Assembly (NCBI RefSeq): GCF_010667655.1
Contig: NZ_WHZU01000004.1
Coordinates: 62,001 to 126,000, forward strand
DNA: 64,000 bases
Source of the DNA: Bifidobacterium saimiriisciurei
GTDB taxonomy: Bacteria > Actinomycetota > Actinomycetes > Actinomycetales > Bifidobacteriaceae
Direction of reading: 5' to 3'
In this document: positions 56,957 to 64,000 of the stretch, in pieces
Position numbering within the stretch: position 1 is the stretch's first letter
Layout of the letters: each line of letters opens with the position of its first letter
Translations under genes and position numbers: made by a program
The notes under the pieces: model-generated
Databases searched by the model: none
What the model was told of the DNA's origin: nothing
Seen by the model: the letters and a program-made list of their open reading frames with translations, nothing else

Positions 56957-58183
56957 ATGCCACGTGCACGCAGCATCAATCAGGACGACCTGCGCAACCA
57001 CAACCTGTCCGTGGTGCTCACCGCGCTGCTGCAGTCGACGTCGCCGTTGTCCCGCGCGCAGTTGGCCAAGGAAACCGGTCTGACGAAGGCGACCATGTCG
57101 TTGCTTTCCGAGATTCTGCTCGGCAACGGCGTCGTCGAGCAGCTCGCGCCGCAGCAGGAGTCGTCGAATGGGCGTCCCAGCACTCCCTTGGGCTTCCGCT
57201 CCGGGAAATGGGCCGGCATCGGCATGCAGATCAACACGGACGGATACGGCTACATGGTTCTCGACATCGCCGGGAAGACCGTGGCCCATGAATGGGTCGG
57301 ATGCGATCTCACCAATGTCGATCCGAACGACGCCTTCTCCCGTCTGGACGCCCTTGTCGCTCCCGTTGAGGCCCGTCTGAAGCGACGGCGGTTTCGGGTC
57401 GTCGGCACGGGTCTTGCCCTTCCCGGGCTGGTCACGGCGGACCGCAGCCTCATCATGGCGCCCAATCTGGGCTGGTCGAATCTGGAACTGGACCGTTTCG
57501 ACGTGGTGCGTCGCCTTGGCGCCGTGGGGGAGAACGAGGCGAACCTCGCCGCCATCGCCCAGGTGCCCGGTTACGCCGTTCGTCGGAACCGGGCGGAGAC
57601 GCCTCTCGATCCAAACGACTCCTTTCTGTACATCTCCACGGACGTCGGTGTCGGCGGTGCCATCGTGCGTTCCGGGAGCGTGGTGCGGGGGGACCATGGG
57701 TTCGGCGGAGAGCTCGGCCATGTTTCCGTGGATATGAACGGACCGCAGTGCCGCTGCGGCCGCCGGGGCTGTCTGGAGATGTATGCGGGACGTCGCGAGC
57801 TGGTCCGTGCTGCAGGCATCGCCGAAGGCGACGAGGCGGCCAGGCCCGAATACGCGGACGAACTCTACCGCCGTTGGCGAGAGGGCGACGGCAAAGCCGT
57901 GCGTGCCATCGAACAGGCGCTGGACGCGATGTCGTCGGTGGCGGTGTCGGTCATCAACATGGTGGACGTCAGCACCATCGTGCTCGGCGGATTCTGGTCC
58001 ACGTTCGAGGAGGACCTGACCGCGAGGCTCCGTATGCGCATCGTGCCGCAGATACTCGCCAGATATGCCCTGAACATCCGGGTGATCGGATGCCGGACGG
58101 TGTCCAGGCCGGCGCTGTACGGAGCTGCCTGCCACGGGCTGCGGCAGTTCGTCGAGCATCCGGTTCGATATCTGGACGTCTGA
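56957..58183 (+). CDS. ROK family regulator, likely XylR-type repressor
   Basis: This 408-aa protein has an N-terminal winged helix (SRAQLAKETGLTKATMSLLS, about residues 34-53) and a C-terminal ROK sugar-kinase-like sensor. The zinc motif of ROK repressors, CRCGRRGCLE (near residue 265), and the GGELGHVSVDM segment before it are intact. It lies divergent to xylB with 225 bases between them and near xylA, so xylose-responsive control of both is likely. ATG 56957 has GAAGGTGG upstream. Confidence 0.85.
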   Translation: MPRARSINQDDLRNHNLSVVLTALLQSTSPLSRAQLAKETGLTKATMSLLSEILLGNGVVEQLAPQQESSNGRPSTPLGFRSGKWAGIGMQINTDGYGYMVLDIAGKTVAHEWVGCDLTNVDPNDAFSRLDALVAPVEARLKRRRFRVVGTGLALPGLVTADRSLIMAPNLGWSNLELDRFDVVRRLGAVGENEANLAAIAQVPGYAVRRNRAETPLDPNDSFLYISTDVGVGGAIVRSGSVVRGDHGFGGELGHVSVDMNGPQCRCGRRGCLEMYAGRRELVRAAGIAEGDEAARPEYADELYRRWREGDGKAVRAIEQALDAMSSVAVSVINMVDVSTIVLGGFWSTFEEDLTARLRMRIVPQILARYALNIRVIGCRTVSRPALYGAACHGLRQFVEHPVRYLDV

Positions 58184-58219
58184 GCGCGTCTGGGCGCAGA
58201 GGCCCGTCGCGCCTCCCGC

Positions 58220-59101
58220 CTACTTGCCGTAGGAGCCGCGATACGCGGACGGGGTCATGCCGATCTCCTCCAGGAACCTCCGGTTGAAGTTCGACGCGTT
58301 ACGGTATCCGCAGGCCGTACGTATACGGCTGATGGGCTGGCTGGTGGTCACCAGCAGCTTGCAGGCGTGCGATATGCGCAACCGCGAAACCAGGTCGGAG
58401 AAGTTGATGCCGGTGGTCTGGTGGAAGAACCGGGAGAACGCCGCCGGATTCATGGCCACCCGGTCGGCGATGTCGTCAAGGGAGATGTCGCCGCCCAGAT
58501 TGGCGTTGATGTAGGCCAGGGTCGTGTTGATGCGTTCGGAGACGTCGGAGCCGGTGTCCGGGGCGAACGACGGGGTGACGATGGTCTCCCATTCGTCGTC
58601 CGGAGCGAGCGCGAACACCTGCAGCAGCGAGAGCACGTCGATGAGCCGCTGGTACGGCGAATGGTCCTTCGCCGACTCCAGAAGCTCCGCCGCTCGGGCC
58701 GCGGATCCGCCCTTGAGCAGGATGCCGTGGCGTGAGCGCTCAAGCACGGTGTGGATGGGTGCGGCTTCGGGGAACAGGCGCACCAGCGAGGCGAGCTTGT
58801 TCGGATGGATCTGGCAGGCGACGTCGCGTTCGTCGAGCACCTCGTCGGCGTCGATGTTGGAGATCCAATGATGGGGTACGTTGCTGCCGATCAGCGTGAA
58901 CTGTCCGGGCTCGAACGGAATGAGACCATCGCCCACCATCATGTAGCCGGTGGATTTGCGGATGAGATGGAACTCGACCTCCGGATGATAGTGCCATTTG
59001 GTCAGATTGCAGGGGTATCCGTGTTCGATCCATCGAATCGATGTGTTGTAATCAGGCACGATCACCTCAAGCTGTCCGTTGCCGCTCATCGATGCTGGCA
59101 T
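58220..59101 (-). CDS. AraC family transcriptional regulator
   Basis: This 293-aa protein has an N-terminal cupin sensor (HYHPEVEFHLIRKSTGYMMVGD, residues 37-58) and a C-terminal double helix-turn-helix (ISLDDIADRVAMNPAAFSRFF and the AraC signature ISRIRTACGYRNASNFNRRF, near 255-274). Proteins of this build usually activate sugar or polyol genes. It is the last of three genes on this strand after the dehydrogenase and polyol transporter, making it their probable regulator. ATG 59101 has GAGGGGG upstream. A 37-base palindrome lies just before it. Confidence 0.88.
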   Translation of the reverse strand: MPASMSGNGQLEVIVPDYNTSIRWIEHGYPCNLTKWHYHPEVEFHLIRKSTGYMMVGDGLIPFEPGQFTLIGSNVPHHWISNIDADEVLDERDVACQIHPNKLASLVRLFPEAAPIHTVLERSRHGILLKGGSAARAAELLESAKDHSPYQRLIDVLSLLQVFALAPDDEWETIVTPSFAPDTGSDVSERINTTLAYINANLGGDISLDDIADRVAMNPAAFSRFFHQTTGINFSDLVSRLRISHACKLLVTTSQPISRIRTACGYRNASNFNRRFLEEIGMTPSAYRGSYGK

Positions 59102-59150
59102 GACTCACCCCCTCGCCGTTGGTTGCGGAAATCGGTTTTCACCATACCGC

Positions 59151-59187
59151 ATTCGTCGCACGACATACCGTATGCCGTGCGACGAAT
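59151..59187. promoter_or_regulatory. Long palindrome upstream of the AraC-type gene
   Basis: ATTCGTCGCACG (59151-59162) pairs with CGTGCGACGAAT (59176-59187), and inside it CATAC pairs with GTATG (59164-59168 with 59170-59174). That makes 17 base pairs with only two unpaired bases and a one-base loop. There is no T-run on either side, so an operator or RNA processing hairpin is more likely than a terminator. Confidence 0.55.
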
Positions 59188-59249
59188 GATGGGGGCATGT
59201 CGTTGTCGTCCTTTCGGATTCCAGCGATTCCGGCGTTTTATGCTGCAGG

Positions 59250-60566
59250 TCAGGCCGGCTGCGCTGCGGTGAAGGCGGCGGCCTCCAGCTCCAGCTCCTT
59301 GCGGCGCTGCTCCTCCGGGAGCTTGCGGCCGTTAAGGTCGAAGCCCGGCTGCTTGGGGTGGATGAACCAGGTGAGCAGCGATCCGATGATGTAGAAGATC
59401 GCGTAGGCCCAGCACACGCCGCCGAATCCGACCACGGGGATGAGCAGGGTGGCAATCAGCGGACCGCCGAAGGTGGAGAGGCCGCTGGCGAGATTGTTGG
59501 CCGAGACCGCGGCGCCCGGATGGTCGGGGATCAGCGCCGGGAAGATGGCGGCCATGGGCACGAACGCCGTGAATCCGAAGGCGAGGATGACGGCGCCGAC
59601 GATCATCAGCGGCCAGCTCTTGCCGAAGAACTGCGGCACGTAGTAGAACCACAGCGTGCCGAGGGCACACAGGCCGGCGCCGAACCAGCGCATCTGGCGA
59701 ATCCAGCCGTGCTTGTCGCCGATACGCCCCCACATCACGTTCGTGAACACGGTGATCACGTTCATCGTGCCCCAGATGACCATCCAGTCGGTCACCTCGA
59801 ACCATGCGCCGCCGCCGTTCGTGTGGCTGGCCAGATACAGCGGCATGATGACGGGCAGGCCGTAGAGGGAGAAGTTGCAGATGGCGCGGGCGCATACGGC
59901 GAGGAACACCTGACGGTCCTGGAAGATCACCGTGACGCCGCGGGCCAGTTCGCGACCGACCTCCTTGCCGGTCATGCCCTTGCCCTTGGCATCGCTGGTC
60001 GGCTTGAGGAAGAGCACGACCACGAGCGTGCCGACCACGGCGAACGGCACGGCCACCCATAGCGTGGTGTATTCGCCGAACGCGCGAATCACGGCACTGG
60101 GCACGTAGGTGCCGAGCACGCCGATGCCGATTTCGAACGCCGCCCAGAACAGACCGACCGCGGAGGCGAGATGACGCTTGTCGGTGACTTCGGTGATCAT
60201 CACCAGGAACGAGTACATGAGCAGCGGGTAGCCGATGCCTCGGATGGCGTAGACGGTGAGGATGAACGGATAGGATCCGGACGGAATGGCAACGCCCAAC
60301 AGGATGACCTGCAGCGCCACCCAGGACACGCCGCCAAAGATCATGACCCGCTTTGTGCCGCACAGTTCCGAGACCACGCCGGACGCCCATGCGGCGAACG
60401 CGCCCACAAGGCCGTAGATGGTGGGCATCATCGAGGCCTGCACGGCCGAGAATCCCTGGCCGACCATGAATCGCGAAAGGAAGGTGAGTTCGAAGCCGTC
60501 GCCCGTCATGAAGATAGCGATGGCGATGTAGCCGGCGATGAGTTTCTTGTTGACGCCGAAAAGCAT
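59250..60566 (-). CDS. MFS transporter of the polyol permease family
   Basis: This 438-aa carrier has about twelve membrane segments. The N-terminal KKLIAGYIAIAIFMTGDGFE and LTFLSRFMVGQGFSAVQAS resemble RbtT/DalT/CsbX polyol permeases, and the conserved cytoplasmic loop SELCGTKRVMIFGG lies between segments 2 and 3. The substrate is probably a pentitol such as xylitol, judging from the neighbouring dehydrogenase. The frame is open upstream, but ATG 60566 with AAGGGG gives the proper start. It is downstream of the dehydrogenase gene on the same strand. Confidence 0.82.
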   Translation of the reverse strand: MLFGVNKKLIAGYIAIAIFMTGDGFELTFLSRFMVGQGFSAVQASMMPTIYGLVGAFAAWASGVVSELCGTKRVMIFGGVSWVALQVILLGVAIPSGSYPFILTVYAIRGIGYPLLMYSFLVMITEVTDKRHLASAVGLFWAAFEIGIGVLGTYVPSAVIRAFGEYTTLWVAVPFAVVGTLVVVLFLKPTSDAKGKGMTGKEVGRELARGVTVIFQDRQVFLAVCARAICNFSLYGLPVIMPLYLASHTNGGGAWFEVTDWMVIWGTMNVITVFTNVMWGRIGDKHGWIRQMRWFGAGLCALGTLWFYYVPQFFGKSWPLMIVGAVILAFGFTAFVPMAAIFPALIPDHPGAAVSANNLASGLSTFGGPLIATLLIPVVGFGGVCWAYAIFYIIGSLLTWFIHPKQPGFDLNGRKLPEEQRRKELELEAAAFTAAQPA

Positions 60567-60713
60567 AGTTACCCCTTGGAAAAGAATGAGCAAAGAAGTC
60601 GATGCTACGCCGGGGCGCTCCCAAGGTTGGCGCTTGCGAACACACGGGTTACCGGCCCGTGCCCGGAGACCTCGGCGTGGCATCGCGGAAGGAGAGGAAG
60701 AAAACCGAAAGGA

Positions 60714-60754
60714 GGGGGCGTTGGCACCGGTCCGATGCGTGCTCCGGCGCCAAC
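60714..60754 (-). terminator. Possible weak terminator after the dehydrogenase gene
   Basis: On the minus strand GTTGGCGCCGG (60754-60744) pairs with CCGGTGCCAAC (60730-60720) with one G-U pair, followed by a C/T-rich stretch with TTTC and TTTTC. It could separate the dehydrogenase from the transporter gene only partly. Confidence 0.4.
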
Positions 60755-60771
60755 GACCAGTGGAACCGGCT

Positions 60772-61812
60772 TTACTGCTGGTCCACGGTGATCTGGATCT
60801 TGACGTCCTCCGGACGCACCTCCTCGACGCGCTTGAACGCGTCGATGGATTCGTCCATGGAGTAGGTCTTCGTGATGAACGGCTTGAGGTTGAGCTTGCC
60901 GGCGGCGACCAGATCGATGGCCTTCTGGTAGACGTTGCGGTAGCGGAAGATCGTCATGATGGTGGTCTCGCGGGCCTGGGCGGCGACCACGTCGAAAGGC
61001 ACCTTGTCCACGGGCATGCCCACGAACACGGTGGTGTTGCCGGGGGCGCCGACCTCGAGGATCGTCTCGAAGGACTTCTCGGCGCCGGAGCATTCGAACA
61101 CCACGTCCGCGCCCCATCCGCCGGTCTCGTCCTTGACCTTCTCGACGAGGTCCTCCTTCTTGAGATCGACCGGGACGACTCCGGGGATCTGCGAGACGAT
61201 GTCGAGCTTGACGTCGGATACGTCGGAGACATACACCTTGGATGCGCCGGCGGCCAGCGCGGAGGCCGCGGTCAGGATGCCGACGGTGCCCGAACCGGCC
61301 ACGACGGCGATGTCGCCGGGCTTGATGCCGGCCTTGGTGGCCGAATGCATACCCACCGAAAGGGGCTCGAGCAGCGCGCCCTCGCCGAAGCTCATGTTGT
61401 CGGGCAGCTTGTAGGTGAACGCGGCCGGATGGATGACCTGCTCGCACAGGCAGCCGTCGACCGGCGGGGTGGCGAAGAAGCGCACGGCCGGGTCGACGTT
61501 GTACATGCCCATGCGGCTGGCGCGGGAGGTCATGTCGGGGATGCCCGGCTCCATGGCCACGCGGTCGCCCGGCTTGAAGTCGGTGACGCCGGGGCCGACC
61601 TCAAGCACGGTGCCGGCGGCTTCGTGTCCGAGAATCATCGGGGCCTTGACGACGAACTGTCCGATGCGACCGTGCGTGTAGTAGTGCACGTCGGATCCGC
61701 AGATGCCCACGGTGTGCGGGGCGATACGCAGTTCGCCCGGTCCCGGAGCGGGGACGTCCGGCACCTCACGGATGTTGATCAGACCCTGATGCTCGAGAAC
61801 GACTGCCTTCAT
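60772..61812 (-). CDS. Zinc-dependent polyol dehydrogenase, xylitol dehydrogenase type
   Basis: Medium-chain dehydrogenase of 346 aa, expected to oxidise xylitol to D-xylulose with NAD. Catalytic zinc residues are Cys38 ([13 protein letters not shown]), His63-Glu64 (GHEAAG) and the Glu in LLEPLSVG. The nucleotide site is [13 protein letters not shown]. The region that normally holds four structural-zinc cysteines reads [18 protein letters not shown] and has none of them, a feature of bacterial xylitol dehydrogenases. ATG 61812 has AGGAGGA upstream. With the adjacent polyol permease and xylB it completes a xylitol to xylulose 5-phosphate route. Confidence 0.82.
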   Translation of the reverse strand: MKAVVLEHQGLINIREVPDVPAPGPGELRIAPHTVGICGSDVHYYTHGRIGQFVVKAPMILGHEAAGTVLEVGPGVTDFKPGDRVAMEPGIPDMTSRASRMGMYNVDPAVRFFATPPVDGCLCEQVIHPAAFTYKLPDNMSFGEGALLEPLSVGMHSATKAGIKPGDIAVVAGSGTVGILTAASALAAGASKVYVSDVSDVKLDIVSQIPGVVPVDLKKEDLVEKVKDETGGWGADVVFECSGAEKSFETILEVGAPGNTTVFVGMPVDKVPFDVVAAQARETTIMTIFRYRNVYQKAIDLVAAGKLNLKPFITKTYSMDESIDAFKRVEEVRPEDVKIQITVDQQ

Positions 61813-62152
61813 GATTTTCCTCCTGTATGGTATGGACCGTTCCTCAGCTCTGAGAATCGGTGCGCCTTCGTTGGCGTTGACACCATCGTAGGATGGAAAA
61901 AACCGTCATATAGCGGGTGTCAATAACGAGAAATGATATTAATTTTGCATTGTCGATTGATGACTTTCGAAATGTCGCATCTGTGGGGTTTGTGGGGGCT
62001 ATTGGATTCCAGACTTTTGTGATGTATCGCACACCTTGAATCGCTTGGTTGTCGAAGGATGTTGCGCATGTCTTTATAGTTGGGATTTGATATGCAAAGA
62101 AAGTATTCATCTATGTTAAGAGATGCAAAATTGTATCAATCTGCGTTGTATC
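61813..62152. other. A/T-rich intergenic region upstream of the polyol genes
   Basis: No gene is supported; short open frames here lack RBS and codon bias. It must contain the promoter of the dehydrogenase gene on the minus strand. TTGACA occurs on the minus strand near 61920, but no well-spaced -10 is evident. The region is notably lower in GC than its surroundings. Confidence 0.45.
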
Positions 62153-62198
62153 TGAAAAAAAGAATGACCGTCTATCCCATATATCGGGATAGACGGTC
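62153..62198 (-). terminator. Intrinsic terminator after the small membrane protein gene
   Basis: A perfect 13-bp stem, GACCGTCTATCCC (62166-62178) with GGGATAGACGGTC (62186-62198). On the minus strand it is followed by ATTCTTTTTTT. Confidence 0.9.
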
Positions 62199-62227
62199 GG
62201 TAGTGGTCTGGGCGGCCGAGTCTCTGA

Positions 62228-62530
62228 TTATCGCAGTGCGAACAGGTCCCAGGGGTCGTGGCCGACGATGAACTCGTTGACCGGGCGCAGACGGCCGATG
62301 ATGTTGCCTGCGAATGCGGCGATGATGATCGCCCACGACGCCGGCTCGCTGTGGAACATATAGGTGGCCGCCAGCACGCCGATGAGCAGTATGGTCAGAA
62401 ACAGCATGACGATGAGCTGCGCGCGGCTCATCATACGGGCCGAACGCGGCAGCGACGCCATCAGCATGCCGATCAGGAACGCGGCGATGGTCAATACGGT
62501 GATCAGTGCATAGAACATGGTCACCATCAT
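62228..62530 (-). CDS. Small membrane protein of unknown function
   Basis: This 100-aa protein has three hydrophobic segments (FYALITVLTIAAFLIGMLMA, LIVMLFLTILLIGVLAATYM and WAIIIAAFAGNIIGRL) and a short C-terminal tail. Starts at ATG 62530, 62527 or 62518 are all possible. No family is recognised. It lies 168 bases after the NUDIX gene; that gap contains a long imperfect GC hairpin (62615-62625 with 62660-62670) but no T-run, so read-through from the NUDIX gene is possible. Confidence 0.55.
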   Translation of the reverse strand: MMVTMFYALITVLTIAAFLIGMLMASLPRSARMMSRAQLIVMLFLTILLIGVLAATYMFHSEPASWAIIIAAFAGNIIGRLRPVNEFIVGHDPWDLFALR

Positions 62531-62698
62531 CGCTCACCGATTCGACCGCGCACGATCGCTCGTCGTATCCGTCGCCATATGTCGGCGGACGGGGGATGCG
62601 CGGTGGATGGGCGAATGGCCGGGGACTGTGGCAGGACCGGCAGACAACCCGGCTGCAAATCCCCGGCCATCCGTCTCGCGAAACCGTCGTCGTTCGCG

Positions 62699-63199
62699 TT
62701 ATTCGATGGAGAACAAGGCCCGGTGGTCTCCGCGGCGTCTGAACTCGTTCACATAACCCATACGCTCCACCGTTGTCTTCGCCAGCGGCTGCGGCAGGTT
62801 GTCGGGGGAGAACCAGCCCACGGTGAGGCTTTCGTCGTCGCCGACAAACGGCTCCGCATTGCCGCCCGGCTTCAGCGAGCACAGGAACAGATGATCCATG
62901 TACATGGCCTGGTCGCCGTTCGCATACGTGAGCATGACGGTGGAGGACTTGACCGAGACCAGTTCCGCGGGCACGCAGTCCACGCCGGTCTCCTCCTTCA
63001 CTTCGCGCATCACCGTGACGGCCGGCTCCTCGCCCGGCTCGTTGATGCCGTAGACCAGGGCCCATTCGCCCGTGTCGGCGCGGCGGCCGAGCAGCACCCG
63101 GCCCTCGTCGTCCTCCACGTAGGCGGAGACGCCGCTGAGCCACAACGGATCATGCCCGATCTTCTTGCGCAGCTCGAGGATGAACTCGGGGGTCGCCAT
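62699..63199 (-). CDS. NUDIX hydrolase
   Basis: This 166-aa pyrophosphohydrolase has a perfect NUDIX box, G-x5-E-x7-REVKEETGV (GINEPGEEPAVTVM then REVKEETGV, about residues 51-73). The N-terminal MATPEFILELRKKIGHDPLW resembles ADP-ribose or nucleotide-sanitising NUDIX proteins of actinobacteria. The actual substrate is unknown. ATG 63199 lies one base after the stop codon of the upstream peptidase gene, so both are co-translated. Confidence 0.88.
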   Translation of the reverse strand: MATPEFILELRKKIGHDPLWLSGVSAYVEDDEGRVLLGRRADTGEWALVYGINEPGEEPAVTVMREVKEETGVDCVPAELVSVKSSTVMLTYANGDQAMYMDHLFLCSLKPGGNAEPFVGDDESLTVGWFSPDNLPQPLAKTTVERMGYVNEFRRRGDHRALFSIE

Positions 63200-63200
63200 A

Positions 63201-64000
63201 TCAGTCGGCCTCTCCGTCGGCCGTGGCGGAACCGGCCTTCGCCGCCTGCGCGGCCATCCACGCCTCGACGTCGTCGGGCTGCTTCGGGATGGCCTTGCTG
63301 ATCCATTCGGGGCCGTCCTCGGTCATGAGCACGTCATCCTCGATGCGGATGCCGATGCCGCGGTATTCCGGCGGCACGAGCAGGTCGTTCTCCTTGAAGT
63401 AAAGGCCCGGCTCGATGGTGAACGTGATGCCCTGCGTGATCGGACGCTCCTGATACGACTCGAAACGCGCCTGCGCGCAGTCATGCACGTCAAGGCCGAG
63501 ATGATGCGCCACGCCGCAGGCAAGCCAACGACGATGCTGCTGGCCTTCGGGGGAGAGCGACTCCTCCACGCTCACCGGCAGGATGCCGAACTCATGCAGC
63601 GACTCGGCGATCGAACGCATCACCGCGTCGTGGATGTGATGGTAGGTCACACCCGGCCTGGCGGCGTCGAAACCGGCCTGCTGCGCCTTCAACACGGCCT
63701 CATAGAGGCGCCGCTGGAACGGAGTGAACTTGCCGTTCGTCGGGAAGGTTCGCGTGATATCGGCCGTGTACAGGCTGTTGACCTCCACGCCGGCGTCGAT
63801 GAGCAGCAGCTCGCCGCTGCCGATGCTGCCCGTGTTGCGCACCCAGTGCAGCGTGGCCGCGTGCGGACCGGACGCCACGATGGTCTCGTAGCCTTCGTCG
63901 TTGCCCTCCTCGCGGGCGTTCGCATTGAACGCGCCTTCGAGGATGCGTTCGCTGCGCGGCTTGTCGAGCGCACGCGGCAGGGCGGCGAGCATGCGGTCGA
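63201..64000 (-). CDS. Xaa-Pro aminopeptidase (M24B), 5' part beyond the window
   Basis: Removes an N-terminal residue before proline. The visible part (about 265 codons) is the C-terminal pita-bread domain with the five metal ligands recognisable: Asp in LLLIDAGVE, Asp in YTADITRTFP, His in GVAHHLGLDVHD, Glu in FTIEPGLYF and Glu in IRIEDDVLM. The frame continues past base 64000 without a start codon that fits, so the N-terminal domain is outside the window. It is followed after one base by the NUDIX gene. Confidence 0.9.
   Translation of the reverse strand, partial: DRMLAALPRALDKPRSERILEGAFNANAREEGNDEGYETIVASGPHAATLHWVRNTGSIGSGELLLIDAGVEVNSLYTADITRTFPTNGKFTPFQRRLYEAVLKAQQAGFDAARPGVTYHHIHDAVMRSIAESLHEFGILPVSVEESLSPEGQQHRRWLACGVAHHLGLDVHDCAQARFESYQERPITQGITFTIEPGLYFKENDLLVPPEYRGIGIRIEDDVLMTEDGPEWISKAIPKQPDDVEAWMAAQAAKAGSATADGEAD

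Overview
The window looks like the chromosome of a Bifidobacterium or a very close high-GC actinobacterium. Three things suggest this: GC-rich codon use with good Shine-Dalgarno sites plus some likely leaderless starts, the gene order trmH-pheS-pheT followed by argC-J-B-D-F-R-G/argH, and the actinobacterial block tyrS / TPR protein / HAD phosphatase / small protein / tlyA. Species cannot be fixed from the sequence alone.

Layout. 1-2962 (minus): an ABC importer (ATPase plus a permease cut by the left edge) behind an RpiR-type regulator. 3129-8550 (plus): a SpoU RNA methyltransferase, both phenylalanyl-tRNA synthetase subunits and a small membrane protein. 8694-16238 (plus): arginine biosynthesis argCJBDFRG, with ARG-box-like TGCATA motifs at argC and argG. 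16317-26842: a lower-GC type I-C CRISPR-Cas locus (cas3, cas5c, cas8c, cas7c, cas4, cas1, cas2, leader, about 28 repeats and a small HTH gene) that separates argG from argH (27466-28944). Between the array and argH lie a 51-bp-period tandem repeat and long alternating purine-pyrimidine tracts.

29189-31631: peroxiredoxin AhpC and an AhpF-like reductase with permuted domains. 31751-33219: an HD phosphohydrolase and a CmpB-type membrane protein. 33356-36406: thiamine thiazole genes thiS-thiG (minus), with thiF and a rhodanese on plus. 36537-41691: tyrS, an Arg/Gly-rich TPR protein, a NagD-like phosphatase, a small protein and tlyA. 41824-43737: an arylsulfotransferase and a small membrane protein. 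44052-53519: an oligopeptide ABC importer with one permease/ATPase set and three paralogous binding lipoproteins. 53717-61812: xylose isomerase, xylulokinase, a ROK regulator, an AraC regulator, a polyol-permease-family transporter and a xylitol-type dehydrogenase, which together would feed xylose and xylitol into xylulose 5-phosphate. 62228-64000 (minus): a Xaa-Pro aminopeptidase (start beyond the right edge), a NUDIX hydrolase and a small membrane protein.

Main points. cas5c carries an in-frame TAA where relatives have a sense codon, so crRNA processing by this otherwise complete I-C system is doubtful. cas8c has an in-frame internal start with a strong RBS that fits the hidden small subunit Cas11c. 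The intergenic region before argH holds an unexplained 51-bp tandem repeat.
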